Below, one piece after another: positions 14,801-26,700 of a stretch of 64,000 bases of DNA; the first letter of the stretch is position 1, and every line of letters starts with the position of its first letter. Below the pieces are notes generated by a model. That model made no database searches. It saw only the letters and a program-made list of their open reading frames with translations, and was not told where the DNA came from. This stretch comes from Tsukamurella pseudospumae. Its GTDB lineage: Bacteria; Actinomycetota; Actinomycetes; Mycobacteriales; Mycobacteriaceae. The stretch covers positions 1-64,000 of the forward strand of contig NZ_LSRE01000016.1 of assembly GCF_001575205.1 (NCBI RefSeq). Direction: 5' to 3'. A program made the translations under genes and the position numbers.

Positions 14801-17314
14801 CGGTGCCGGCTCGCGCAGCCACTTGCGCAGCAACGCGGTGATCACGCGGACGCCGACCTTCGGGCGCTGCTGCGCCAGGAAGATCCGGAAGACCGCGGAT
14901 TCGAGCTCGGGGGTGCGGTCGAGCTCGGTGACGCCGTAGTGGGCGAGCGCGGCGGCGAGCTTCGCGCGGTACGAGTCGGGCAGGCCGGCGCGGTCCGCGT
15001 CGAGGCTGCGCAGGTACGTGTGGAAGTGCTCGCGCGGGCTGTGCACCTCGTCGTCGCCGCCCACCGAGCGGCGCAGGCCCAGCTCGGCCAGGTCTGCGAA
15101 GACGCCGGCCAGCGCCAGCTCCTCCGGCGCCGGAGCCGCGCCCTCGAGCTCCGCCGCCACGCGGTCGACGAGGTACGCGTCGAGCAGGCGACTCTCGTCG
15201 GCGGGGTCGACGTCGTAGCCCAGCAGCTGGCTGCGCAGCGCCTCGCGTCCCTCGGCCGCGCGCTCGACGGCGCCGACCTTCGCGGGCTCCTCCGGCAGGT
15301 CGATCGGGCCCGCCGCGGAACCGGCGTCCTCCTCGTCACCGTCGCCGAGGGGCTCGAGACGCAGCAGCGGTGCGCCTGCCTCGACCTGGCTGCCGACGGT
15401 GACCGAGCACTCCTTGAGCCGCGCCGAGAACGGCGCGCGGAGCACCGTCTCCATCTTCATGGACTCGAGCACGAGGAGCGGGGCACCGGCCTCGACCTCG
15501 TCGCCCACGGCCAGCGGTACGGCCACCACGAGCGCCGGCGCGGGCGAGCGGACCACGCCGCCCTCGTCGCGGCTGACGCGGTGGGTGACCCCGTCCACGT
15601 CGACCACGTGGACCGGGCCGTGCGTGCCGGTGGTGAGCCGGTACCGGACGCCGTTCACGACGGCCTGCCCGGTGTGCGAGTCGAACCGCTCGAGATCGAC
15701 GTCGGCGGTGCGGGTCTCCGCGCCGGTGTCGATGACGAGGCGGAAGGTGTGCGCGCCGATCCGGGCGACCCGGACGCGATAGCTCGCGCCGCGCAGCTTG
15801 AAGTCGAGGGGGTTGCCGCTCTCGTGCTGCACCTGCGGGCGGCCGCCCGACGCGGTGGTCAGGAGGCGGGTGAGCTCGGTGCGCTCCTCGTCCTCGTAGG
15901 CGTCGATCGCGGCCGAGGCCAGCGCGACGGACGTGTGCCGGTCCGCCACCAGGCGGCCCTCGCCCCGCACCCGGTCGATCCAGCCGGTGTCGGCGCTGCC
16001 GTCGATCACCTCGGGCTGGCCCAGCAGGTCCAGCACGAAGCTCTTGTTGGTGGCGCCGCCCTCGATGATGACGCGGGTCTCGTTCATCGCGCGGCGCAGC
16101 CGGCCCAGGGCCTGGTCGCGGTCGCTGCCGTAGGCGATGACCTTGGCGATCATCGAGTCGAAGTCGGCGGGGATCGTGTCGCCCTGCGAGACGCCGGTGT
16201 CGATGCGGATGCCGGGGCCGGCGGGCAGGTCGAGCAGCGCGATGCGGCCGGGGGCGGGCGCGAAGTCGCGGTCCGGGTCCTCTGCGTTCAGGCGCGCCTC
16301 GATGGCGTGCCCCCGCTCGACCGGACGCGCACCGTCGAGCTTGCCGCCCGAGGCGACGTGCAGCTGCGCGCGGACCAGGTCGAAGTCGTTGGTGACCTCG
16401 GTGATCGGGTGCTCCACCTGCAGACGGGTGTTCACCTCGAGGAAGGCGAGCAGATCGTCGCCCGGGTGGTACAGGAACTCGACGGTGGCGGCGCCGCGGT
16501 AGCCGACCTTGATCGCGAGCCGCTCGGCGGACTCCTTGAGCCGCTGCACCTGCTCGGGGCCGAGCACCGGCGAGGCGGACTCCTCGATGACCTTCTGGTT
16601 GCGGCGCTGCACCGAACAGTCGCGCACGCCGAGCGCCCACGCTGTCTCGCCGTCGGAGATCACCTGGACCTCGACGTGCCGAGCGCCGGTGACCAGGCGC
16701 TCCAGGAACACGATGCCGCTGCCGAAAGCGCGCTCCGCCTCGTCGCGGGTGCGCAGGTAGGCGTCCTCGAGGTCCGCGTCGGACGCGACCATGCGGATGC
16801 CGCGACCGCCGCCGCCGGCGGTGGCCTTGAGCATGAGCGGGTAGCCGATGTCCTTGGCCTTGGCCTTGGCGTCCTCGAGCGTCTCGACGGGGCCTCGGCT
16901 CCACGGCGCGACGGGGACGCCGACCTCCTCCGCGATGAGCTTCGCGCCGATCTTGTCGCCCAGCTGGCGCATCGCGTCGGGGCTGGGCCCGACGAAGGTC
17001 ACGCCGACCTCGGCGCACTTCTCCGCGAAGACGGGATCCTCGGCGACGAAGCCCCAGCCGACCCACGCCGCGTCGGCGCCGGTCTCCTGCAGGGCCTTGC
17101 CGAGCAGCTCGTAGTTCAGGTACGGGCGTGCCGCTGCGGGCCCCAGGTCGTACGCGATGTCGGCCTCGCGGACGAAGGTCGCGGTGCGGTCGACGTCGGT
17201 GTAGAGGGCGACGGTCTCGATCTGCTGCCCGGTCTCGGCGGCCAGGTCGCGGACCGCGTGGATGAGGCGCATCGCGGCCTCACCTCGGTTCACGATGGCG
17301 ATTCGGCTGAACAC
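11852..17314 (-). CDS. acc: Single-chain, eukaryotic-type acetyl-CoA carboxylase
   Basis: The 1,820-aa protein starts at GTG 17314, behind AAAGGGAA. The biotin carboxylase domain (about 1-450) has the ATP-grasp loop KATAGGGGRGIRM and EVNTRLQVEHPITE. The biotin carrier domain has the ESMKMET motif with the biotinyl Lys at about residue 620. A central region (about 680-1230) includes QLERLRRFDLTRL and NRIVMYIWPPV, resembling the central domain of yeast and human ACC. A carboxyltransferase pair (about 1230-1820) follows, ending with the acyl-CoA/carboxybiotin motif region NLSGFDGSP...GGAFVVFSKQLNPN. It should make malonyl-CoA from acetyl-CoA, biotin and bicarbonate. It follows fas and acpS on the same strand, 67 bp after acpS, which suggests it supplies malonyl-CoA to FAS-I. 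An acyl-CoA of another length cannot be excluded. Confidence 0.88.
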   Translation of the reverse strand: MFSRIAIVNRGEAAMRLIHAVRDLAAETGQQIETVALYTDVDRTATFVREADIAYDLGPAAARPYLNYELLGKALQETGADAAWVGWGFVAEDPVFAEKCAEVGVTFVGPSPDAMRQLGDKIGAKLIAEEVGVPVAPWSRGPVETLEDAKAKAKDIGYPLMLKATAGGGGRGIRMVASDADLEDAYLRTRDEAERAFGSGIVFLERLVTGARHVEVQVISDGETAWALGVRDCSVQRRNQKVIEESASPVLGPEQVQRLKESAERLAIKVGYRGAATVEFLYHPGDDLLAFLEVNTRLQVEHPITEVTNDFDLVRAQLHVASGGKLDGARPVERGHAIEARLNAEDPDRDFAPAPGRIALLDLPAGPGIRIDTGVSQGDTIPADFDSMIAKVIAYGSDRDQALGRLRRAMNETRVIIEGGATNKSFVLDLLGQPEVIDGSADTGWIDRVRGEGRLVADRHTSVALASAAIDAYEDEERTELTRLLTTASGGRPQVQHESGNPLDFKLRGASYRVRVARIGAHTFRLVIDTGAETRTADVDLERFDSHTGQAVVNGVRYRLTTGTHGPVHVVDVDGVTHRVSRDEGGVVRSPAPALVVAVPLAVGDEVEAGAPLLVLESMKMETVLRAPFSARLKECSVTVGSQVEAGAPLLRLEPLGDGDEEDAGSAAGPIDLPEEPAKVGAVERAAEGREALRSQLLGYDVDPADESRLLDAYLVDRVAAELEGAAPAPEELALAGVFADLAELGLRRSVGGDDEVHSPREHFHTYLRSLDADRAGLPDSYRAKLAAALAHYGVTELDRTPELESAVFRIFLAQQRPKVGVRVITALLRKWLREPAPSAEQSADARAVLERLMDATQSRYPVIADLARGVVFAWFGQPLLLGNREGVYSAVRAHLTHLDQNPTAADRSDRIAEMVRSTEPLVLLLGERLAGDHPTGNSVMLEVLTRRYYGNKGLTEVRTQEAAGTEWVVAARDGALLASAAVSYEGLGDAVAGLATVADGAASVDADIYLSWEQQPDDQDEMVAAFDSVLSAHPLPAQVRRVTITVAGSGGAVMHHHFTFRAGTNGVTEDRLIRGLHPYIAQRMQLERLRRFDLTRLTSSDDEEVYLYRAVAKENPADDRLVAFAQVRDLAAVRDDKGRLLALPTAEIALATCVDSIRRAQAGRPSAKRLPTNRIVMYIWPPVGLSDTELEALAGHIESTSVGAGLEEVLLIGRRRDESTGDLVKTEVRVSFSPTGRADLHIGAPAEDVADVVEPIDGYRQKVLRAASRNTAYPYELTSVLGDFVEYELAEGDIADVLVPTDRPKGRNTAGIVVGVISTVTDLHPEGVKRVLLLGDPTKSLGALAEAECRRISAAIDLAHRMELPVEWYALSAGARISMDSGTENMDWVAAALKKIVEFTQQGGEINIVSAGINVGAQPYWNAEATMLMHTKGVLIMTPESAMVLTGKQSLDFSGGVSAEDNFGIGGYDRIMGPNGQAQYWAADLTGAHKILMEHYAHTYIAPGEQAPRRASTTDPAERDITVFPHVLADSDFTTVGDIFSAEKNPDRKKPFDIRTVMRALSDQDHEVLERWAGMADAETAVVQDVHIGGIPVCLLGIESKSVPRLGFPATDGPDTYTAGTLFPQSSKKAARAINGASDNRPLVVLANLSGFDGSPESLRKLQLEYGAEIGRAIVNFSGPIVFCVISRYHGGAFVVFSKQLNPNMTVLAIEGSFASVLGGAPAAAVVFSGEVNARTGGDARVTELEAQVAEASGTERAALLAELDEVRGSVRAEKLGEVASEFDGVHSIRRAVEVGSVDEIIAAADLRPKIISVIEAAQ

Positions 17315-17381
17315 TCGCTTGTTCCCTTTCGGCTCAACTGGTGCGTGACGCGGCCCCGCCTTCGGTGGGACCGTCCCGCTC

Positions 17382-17765
17382 TTAAGTTCTCTCGATCACC
17401 GCGAACGCCGCCGCGGTGTCACCGTCGTGGGTGAGTGACACGTGGATCGTCGCGCCCTCCCCGAGGTCGGCGGCGATCCGCCCGTGCACCCGCACCGCGG
17501 GACGCCCCCAGGCGTCCGAGACGACCTCCACCTCTCGCGCCCCGACCTCCTTCTCGGCGGGACGCTGCGCGTAGAAGCCCGACGAGAACGCCTTGAACAC
17601 GGCTTCTTTGGCCGCCCACCGGGCGGCCAGAGAACGCACGTCACCCGCGGCGTCCCGTCGTTCCGAGGGGCTGAACGACGAGAGCATCGTGGTCCCGGGT
17701 TGCGCGAGTTGCTCCGCGAACCCGGGCACGTGCACCACGTCGATCCCGATCCCCACCACGGCCAT
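17382..17765 (-). CDS. acpS: Holo-[acyl-carrier-protein] synthase
   Basis: The product is 127 aa. The metal-binding Asp9 (GIGIDVV) and Glu54 in AARWAAKEAVFKAF are in place, with the C-terminal HVSLTHDGDTAAAFAVIE strand. It transfers phosphopantetheine from CoA to the acyl carrier domain; here that of the FAS-I protein encoded 18 bp upstream, which lacks its own transferase domain. The fas-acpS pair is the arrangement found in mycobacteria (Rv2524c-Rv2523c). The spacing implies one transcript with fas, and probably with acc. Confidence 0.95.
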   Translation of the reverse strand: MAVVGIGIDVVHVPGFAEQLAQPGTTMLSSFSPSERRDAAGDVRSLAARWAAKEAVFKAFSSGFYAQRPAEKEVGAREVEVVSDAWGRPAVRVHGRIAADLGEGATIHVSLTHDGDTAAAFAVIERT

Positions 17766-17783
17766 GGCGGAAAGCCTACTGCG

Positions 17784-20700
17784 CTACCGACACCCGTCGG
17801 CGCAGTACGTGCCGTCCGGGCCCAGACGCTCACTGTCGTCCAGCAGCAGCGCCGCCTCGTTCCGGTCCGTGACCTCCGAGGAGGCGTCCGCGCCGAACCG
17901 CCGGCCCGCCGGGGGCTTGCGGTACAGGTCGGACCGGCCGCACATCGCCGACAGCACCGCGCGCCGACCCGCGACCTCGCGCTCGCGCGCCGTCGCCAGG
18001 TACTCCGCCCGCGCCTGCTCGTCCAGCGAGGCCAGGAACGCGTCGCGGTGCACGACCGCGATGAGCCCCGACACGTGGCCGAAGCCGAGCGAGGTGAGCA
18101 GGCCCGCCTTCGGGCGGAAGGTGTCGTCGAACCGGTGCGTCTCGCGCAGCCAGACGAGGTGCGGGTACTTCTGCATCTCGTCGTCGACGCAGTCCAGGCT
18201 GCGGTTCGGCGGGAGCACCTGCTCGGTGAGCATCTGGCACATGCCGATCAGCTGGAACGCCGCGGCGCCGCCCTTCGCATGGCCCGTCAGCGACTTCTGC
18301 GAGACCACGAACAGAGGTGCGCCCTCGCTGCGGCCGATCGAGTCGGCGATCCGCTCGTGCAGGTTCGCCTCGTTCGGGTCGTTCGCGTTGGTCGACGTGT
18401 CGTGCTTGCTGATGATCGAGACGTCGTCCGCGGACACGCCCAACTGCCGCAGGCTGCGGGCGATCGGCGCCTCCGGGCCGCCGGCGGCCACGGACAGCGC
18501 GCCCATGCCGGGGGCCGGGATGGAGGTGTGCACGCCGTCGCCGAAGCTCTGCGCCCACGCCACCACGCCGAGGACGGGCAGGCCCATCTTCGCCGCGATG
18601 TCGCCGCGGGCCAGCAGCACCGTGCCGCCGCCGTTGGACTCGACGAAGCCGCCGCGACGGCGGTCGTTCGCGCGGGAGAAGCGGCGCGGGCTGATGCCCT
18701 TGGCCAGCATCTTCTCGCTGTCCGCGGTGGCCTGCATCATGCCGAAGCCCGTGATGCCCTCGATCGACAGGTCGTCGAAGCCGCCGGTCACCGCGAACAG
18801 GGCCTTGCCGACCTTGATCTTGTCGACGCCCTCCTCGACGGAGACCGCCGCCGTGGCGCACGCCGCCACCGGGTGGATCATCGCGCCGTAGCTGCCGACG
18901 TAGCTCTGCACCACGTGCGCGGCGACGACGTTCGGCAGAGCCTCCTGCAGGATGTCGTTCTGGTTCGGCTCGCCGAGCAGGGTGTTGATGAACAGGTCGC
19001 GCATCGAGCTCATGCCGCCCATGCCCGTGCCCTGCGTGTTGGCGACGTGCGAGGGGTGCACGTACTCCATCAGCTCGGCCGGCTCGAAGCCAGCGGAGAT
19101 GAAGGCGTCGACGGTGGCCACCAGGTTCCAGATCGCGAGCCGGTCGACGGACTCCGTCATCTCGGCGGAGATCCCCCAGTGCTGGGGATCGAAACCGTCC
19201 GGGATCTGGCCGCCGACGCTGCGCAGCAGCTTGGTGCGGCGCGGCACGCGGATCTCGGTGCCCGCCTTGCGGGTCACGTTCCACTCCCCCGACTCCATCG
19301 GCACCGCGCGGGTGTTCTCCGGATCGGCGTCGACGAACGCGCGAGCCTCGGCCTCGTTCGCCACGACGAAGGACATGTCGTCCGGCAGGAACACCGACAC
19401 CAGCAGCGGCGCGGTCTTGTCGATGATGTCGCCGTCGTCGCTGAACTCGCGGATGCCGCAGCGCTCCACGACCGCGTCGTGGTACTTGTCGGCCAGCTCG
19501 GCCTCGGGCACCAGATCGCCCGACTCGGCGTCGTACCAACCCGGCTCCGGGTCGTTCTCCCAGGTGATCATGCCGGTCACCCACGCCAGCTCCGCGACGC
19601 CGGCCGCCGAGAGCCGCTCGTCGACCTCCATCTCGAACCGGGTGCGCGAGCTGCCGTACGGGCCGACCTCGCCGGCGCCGACGATGACGACCATGTCCTC
19701 GGGACGCGCGTCGATCGCGCCCCAGTTCGGATCGCCCAGCGTCGCGACCGGGGCACCGGGCAGAGCGGCGATGGCACCGTCGTCCTCGGACTCCGCGGCC
19801 TCGGCCAGACGGGCCTCCATGGCCTGCTCGGCGAGCGCCTTCATGTCGAGGTTGACGCCGCCCAGGCCGCCCGTCAGGTCGTCGAACAGCGGGGCCGTCG
19901 CGGCCCGCTCCCGCGCCTCGGGGCTGGCGTTGGCCAGCAGCTTGTCGGCCATCTCGAAGGTGGACCAGGTGCGCACGCCGGCGGCCTCGACGGCCTCGAC
20001 GAGCGGGTCGTTGCCGCCCATCAGGCCCGTGCCGCGGACCCAACCGATGATGGCGTGGGCCAGCGTGACGCGCTCCGACCAGGACTTCTCCGCGTTCCAG
20101 CGGGTGACGAGCGCGTCCAGGGAGGCCTTCGCCTCGCCGTAGGCACCGTCGCCGCCGAACATGCCGCGGTTCGGCGAGCCCGGCAGCACCACGTGCAGCC
20201 GCGACGCCAGGTCGACGTCCTTGCCGATCGCGGCGAGCCCGGCGATCAGCCGCTCCACCGACCACAGCAGGATCTTCATCTCGAGCTCGGCGCGGGGGCC
20301 GGCGTCGGACATGTCGCCGGACACGCGGGGCGCCGCGAACGGGAACAGCAGCGTCGGGTTCAGCGCCTCCTTGTGGACCACCGTGTACGGGCCGACCGTC
20401 TCGGCCTGCCGCTCGCCGATCCACTCGACGAGGGCGTCGACGTCGGCGTAGCTCGACATGTTGGCCGGGACCACCCACAGGGCGGCGTCGGTGCGGGCGC
20501 TCGTGCGGTAGAGCTCCTTGAAGAAGGTCAGGCGCTTGTCGTCGAGGCGGCTCGTGGTCGCGATGACGGTGGCGCCGCCCGCGAGCAGACGTCCGGCGAC
20601 CGCCGCGGCGATCGACCCGGCGGACGCGCCGGTGACCACGGCGACCTCGCCGTCGTAGATGCCGGGCTCCGGCGTCGACTCGGCGAGCTCCGCGAGGAAC

Positions 20701-23700
20701 TTGTAGGCCGCGGCGTGCTCCGTGCGGCCGACCTCGATGGCCTTCTGCTCCCACCAGCGCGCCTGGTCCAGGAGCGCCTTGCCGGCGCCCTTGGCGGTCT
20801 CCAGGATGTGCTTGCTGTAGGTCGGGAAGGTCGACGGGTCCATGTTCCACACGCGGAGCAGGTCCTCGCGGGCGCTGGCCCAGCGGTCGTCCAGCAGGAC
20901 GGCCTTGTTCGCGTCGAACGCCGGCGCGACGGCATTGCTCCAGTCGTCGCCGAGCTCGGTGGCGATCAGCGCGGCGAGCCGCTCCGACTCGTCGTCGAGC
21001 GAGGGCAGGCCGCCCTGCTCGTCCTCGAGACCCAGCTTGCTCAGGAGCACGCGGGCCGACGCCGCCAGGGCACCGTCGGGGCCGGTGATCGCGGAGGTGA
21101 ACTCGGCGAGCGCCGCCGCGTCGACGGTGGCGCCACCGCCCCCGCCGCCGGCGGAGGGCTTGCCCACGGGCACGCCCTGCGCGGCGCCGACCTCGGCGAC
21201 CGCGCGGTCGAGCAGCGCGTCGAGCGCGGCCGCGTTGGACACCGGACCGTCGAGCAGCGTCGCGAGGTCGCCGCCGCGGACGGACGCGCCCTCCCGGGTG
21301 CCGGTGGCCAGCGCGAGCACGGTGTGCTGCGCCCAGCCGGGGCCCAGCTCCCAGGTGCCGGTCACGTACTCGGTGATGTAGTTCGGGCGCTTACCGGTCG
21401 AGCCCAGCAGCTTGCGCAGCTGGTTGCCGACGGTCTCGGAGAGCACCGGGCCGAGCGGCTTGTAGGTGCGCGCCAGCTTGGTGACGGTGCCGGCCAGCGT
21501 CGGCAGGTCGGCCTCCGCGGCACCGTCGATGGCGCCCAGGTTGAGCTCGCTGCCCAGGTCGAGCAGGAGCTGGTTGCGGCGCGAGCTGACGCCGTCGCAC
21601 AGCGTCTCGATGGTGTCGGTCTTCTCCAGCTGGTCCGGACGCATCTTGGTCCAGATCGCGATCATGGCGCGCGTCGCGTCCGCGGCGTCGAAGCCGAGGT
21701 CGGCCGGGCGGGGGCCGCCCGACGGTGCGCTCGCCACCGGCGCGGCCGTCGGTGCTGCCGCGGGGGCCGACGGTGCCGTGGCCTCCGCGGGTGCCTCGTC
21801 GGCGCCCTCGTCCTCGGCGACGTCCTCGTCGGTCGCGAAGACCTTCGCGGCGTCGCGCTCGGCGTTGAGCACGGTCGCGGCGGCGCGCTGGTACGAGGCC
21901 AGGGCCAGGGTGCGGCTGGCGAGGTTCGCGAGCGTCGGGGCGGACGCGAGGCCCACCTCGACGAACCGCTCGACGCCCAGGCCGCCGTGGTCGGTGTCGA
22001 TGAGCAGCTGGTCCTGCGTCTCGATCCAGCGGACGGGGCTGGCGAACTGCCAGGCCAGCAGCTCGATGAGCAGCGTGCGCGCGGTCGCCATCGGATTCTT
22101 CGCGGCCGCGTCCCAGTCGGCGACGAGCGCGCGGACCGGCTCGCTGGGCACCACGTCGAGGATCGACAGCGCGAAGTCGGCGGTCAGCTCGAACGGGCGG
22201 GCCACGAGGTTCGGCAGGTACTTGCCGACCAGCTTGGTGTAGTCGAACTCGGCGGGCACCAGCTCCTGCAGGCGCTCGGCGAACTCCGGCACGCCGGCGC
22301 GCAGCACCGACGAGTGGAACGGGATGTCGATGCCCGGCACCTGCTGGAAGGCCTTCGGGCTGCCGGTGCGCTCGGCGATGGCGCGCTCCAGGGCGGCCAG
22401 GCCGGCGGCGTTGCCGACCACGACGTACTGCGCGCCGCGCAGGTTCAAATTCACGATCTCGGCGAACTCATCCGCACCCTCGAGGTTGCCCTCGACCCAA
22501 TCGGTGAGCTCGGCGTCGTCGACGTCGAACAGCTCGGGACGCAGCGCGGCCATCGAGTACGGGCTGCGGCCCTGCTCGTCGCGGGGCACCAGCTGCTGCA
22601 TGATGCGGCCGCGGTGGAAGACCGTCTCGAGGATGGTGCCGAGCGGCAGGACGCCGGCCGAGGCCAGCGCGTTGTACTCGCCGACGGAGTGACCCGCGAT
22701 GATCGGATCGTCCACGCGGGCACCGATCTCGGTGAGCTCGGCCAGCTGCGCGCACGCCACGGTCGCCATCGCGACCTGGGTGAACTCGGTCAGGTACAGC
22801 ACACCATCGGGGTGGCTGTAGACGGTGCCGTTGGCGCGGATCGACAGCGGGTTGTCGCGGACCACGGCGAGGATGGAGAAGCCGAGGTGCTCGCGGGTGT
22901 GCGCGTCAGCGGCGTCCCAGACCTCGCGGGCGGCCTTGCTGCGCGAGCGCTGGGCGAGGCCCATGCCCTTGCCCTGGATGCCCTGCCCGGGGAAGACGTA
23001 CGCGGTGACCGCGGGGAACGCGACGGCCGAGGCGGCCATCACCAGGTCGTCGCCGACGCGGGCGGTGACCTCGAGGAGCTCGCCGCCGCGGTCGATGCCG
23101 ACGCGCTCGACGGTGAACTGCACCTCGTCGCCCGGCAGGACCATGCCCAGGAAGCGGGTGGTCCAGCCGCGGATCTTGCGGTGCATGACATCGCCGTTGG
23201 AGGCGGACGCCACCTGCTGCGCGGCGGCCGACAGCCACATGCCGTGCACGATCGGGCCGGGCAGGCCGGCGAGGCTCGCCGCGACCTGCGAGGTGTGGAT
23301 CGGGTTGTGGTCGCCGGACACGGCCGCGAAGCCGCTCATGTCCTGCGGGGCGTTCACGACCGCCTGGCGGACGCGCTTGCGCGGCGTCTCCGTGGCGGTC
23401 TCGCCGCGCGCTCCGCCCGCGGGTTGCGGGTCGGCCAGCTCGGCGGAGCCGGTGCGGCCGCGGATCGCGAACCGCTCGGTCATGACCACCGCGGGGACGT
23501 CCGCGCCCGGCGTCCGGACGTCGATGCCGACGGTGACCACGGTGCCGATGTCGGTGGCGGTCACGTCCTCGAGACGCGCCGTGGCGCGGTAGGCACCGGG
23601 GGCCGGGTTACCGGCGAGCTCGATCGCGTGATCGAGGTGCACCAGGTCGAGCATGCCCTCGACGACGGGGCGGCCCTCGGCCGTGGTGGCGGCGCCGACC

Positions 23701-26700
23701 ACGGCGAAGGACGCGGGCCAGCACAGGCCGACGAAGGCGTCCGGCACGGCCAGCTGCTCGTCGCCGTAGAGCGCCGAGAGACCGACCGGGAGGCTGTCCG
23801 CGGTGATCGCCGCATGGTCGGCGGCGTCCTCGGCGCGGAACTCGAAGTCGACGACGGCGGCACCGTCGGACACGGCGGGCAGATCGCCTGCGGCAGCCAG
23901 GGCGACCAGCTTCGACATGGCCTCGCTGGCCTCGCCGAGCTCGATGACGGGCACGCCGCCGTCGGCGCAGCTGTCCGGCACCTGGATCGGGATGACGAGC
24001 TCGGTGCCCGAGACCGGGACCTGGAGCACGACGGCGTTCGGCCCGGTCACGACGATGCGCGCACCGGTCGTCGACTGCACGGCCGAGGCGGCGTCACCGT
24101 CGGCCGAGGTGGTCCAGGTGCTGCCGGCGCCGAGCCGCGCGATAGGGCTGTGCACGAGACGACCGGCCCAGAGCACGTTGGTGGCGGCGAGGGCCCGCGC
24201 CAGCGGCACGGACTCGACGCCCGGCACCACGCGACGGCCGGCGACGGCCTGCGCGACGGCGCCCTCGCCGATGCGGCGGCGCACCAGCTCGGCCTCGAAC
24301 CGGTTCAGCAGGTCGCCCACGGGCTCGTCGACACGGGTGATTCCGGCGACGGCCTCGGGGCCGGGGATGATGCACACCTCGTCGGCGGAGTACCGCGGCG
24401 AGTGCGCCTGCCACAGCGAATCGGAGCGCCACCAGCGGCGGACGTCCTTGTCGACGACGGGCACGAAGTTGACCGGCTTGCCCGGGGTGCGGCAGAGCGA
24501 GACGAAGAAGGGCACGTCGGCCGGGTGCAGGCGAGTCGACGATGCCTCCGGGTAGCGCTGGAGCAGCTGCTCGAGCGCGGCGTAGGCGTCGTCCGTGGCG
24601 GCGACATCGGCGAAGGCGGTCTCGATGGGGCCGCGGTCCTCGTCGGCGAGGCGGGCCTCAGCGCGGTGCAGCATCGACAGGAACCGGTCCTGGTGCGTGA
24701 TGTCGAGCCAGCCGTAATCGCCGAACAGCGTCGAGTCGACGGCGGCCGCGACCTGCTCGCGGGTGCCCACGGACAGCTCGAGGTAGCGCTCGAGCCACTG
24801 CGCGTAGGTCATGGCGTCGGCGTCGCCGAAGAAGGGCTTGGCGGTGCCGGCCATCGCGGCGATGATCTCGTCGCGACGCTCGGCGACGGCGTCACCGTCG
24901 CCCGCGACCTCGTCGAGCAGGCGACCGCACGCGGACGCGGTGTTGTCGATCTCGTGGATGTCCGCACCGAGCTGGCTGCGGCCCGAGGCCATGCCGCCGC
25001 CGGCGTGGCCGGCGCCGATCCACGCGGGGGTGCCGGGGATCTCGGCGAGCAGGCGCTTCACGTCGTCGGAGGTGGTGGCCTCGAGCGTGGCCATCGCGGC
25101 GGTGCCGACCAGGATGCCGTCGACCGGCATGGCGGGGGCGCCGTACTTGCGCGACCACTCGCCGGAGAGGTACTCGGCCGCCAGCTCGGGCGTGCCGATG
25201 CCGCCGCCGACGGCGAGCACGACGTTGTTGCGGTCGCGCAGCTCGGCGTAGGTGGCGAGCAGCAGCTCGTCCAGGTCCTCCCAGGAGTGGTGGCCGCCGG
25301 CCTTGCCGCCCTCGACGTGCACGATGACGGGGTACTGCGGGACCTCGGCGGCGATGCGCGCCACCTGGCGGATCTGCTCGACGGTGCCCGGCTTGAAGGC
25401 GACGTGGCGCATGCCTGCGTCGGTGAGCTCCTCGACGAGGGCCGTGGCCTCCTCCAGCTCGGGGATGCCGGCGGTGATGATCACGCCGTCGAGGGGGGCG
25501 CCGGCCGCGCGGGCCTTCTGCACGATCCGCTTGCCGCCGAGCTGCAGCTTCCACAGGTAGGGGTCGAGGAACAGCGAGTTGAACTGGGCGGCGCGACCCG
25601 GCTCGAGGAGCGCGGTCAGCTTCTCGACGTTGTCGGCGAAGATCGGCTCGGTGACCTGGCCGCCGCCGGCGAGCTCGGCCCAGTGGCCGGCGTTGGCGGC
25701 CGCGGCGACGATGCCGGGATCGACGGTGGTCGGGGTCATGCCCGCGAGCAGGATCGGGCTGCGGCCGGTGAGCTCGGTGAACCGGGTGGACAGCACGGTG
25801 CGGCCGTCGGGCAGCGAGACCACGCGGGGCGAGAACTCCGACCACGCGAGCGGGAGCTCGGGCACGCCGCCGGGCGAGAACAGGTTGCGGGCGCCGCGCA
25901 GCGTGGTGGCGGGGACGAGGCCCACGCCGCGGCCGCGCGCGGGGGCGGCCGAGAGCTTGGTGGCGATGTCCTCGGGACCGAGGTCGATCAGCCAGCGCGC
26001 GCCCTTCGCGATCGCACCCTCGACATCGGCGACCCAGTCGACCTGCTCGACGAGCACGGCGGCGGCAAGGCGGCCGGCGACCTCGGCGTCGAGGCCGCAG
26101 CGCTGCGCCCACTCGGTGACGAGCGCGACGCCCTCGGCGAGCGCAGGGTGGTGGAAGCCGATGTCGACGGCGACGTCCTCGAACTTCGGCGCGAAGGCCG
26201 CGCCGCCGGTGAGCTTCTCCTTGCGGTCCGCCTCCTCGGTCTCGGCGACGGACTCGCAGAACTCGCGGAAGCCGGCGAGCAGCTTGGGGGTGCCGGTGAG
26301 CACGAAGGAGTTGCGGTTGTTGCGCACCGCGAGCACGGGGCCGCAGGCGTCGAAGGCGACGGTGGCGGTGAAGTCGGCGAGCAGGGCCTCGAGCTTGTCC
26401 TGGCGGACGCCGGCCACGGACATCATCGGGGTGGCGCCGCCGAGGGCGACGAGGCCCCGGCGTCGCGCGACCACGCGGCCCGCGGCACCGATCAGCCGTG
26501 CGATGGCGAGCAGGTCGCCCTCGTTGCCGCGCGAGGCGAATGCCGAGACGGCGAGCTGGCCCTGCGAGTGGCCGATGACGGCGACGGGCGGCACGTCCCA
26601 CGGGTCGAGCCCCTGGGCCTCGAGGCCGTAGAGGGCCACGAGCTGGCTGAACAGAACACCGGGAACGGAGAAGACGGCACCGTCGACCTGGGGCGCGAGC

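Noticed and set aside
11492-17434. A 1,980-codon open frame on the plus strand
   Set aside because: It is the mirror of the acc gene in GC-rich DNA: Arg/His/Leu-rich, no domains, and opposite to a protein with complete catalytic motifs.
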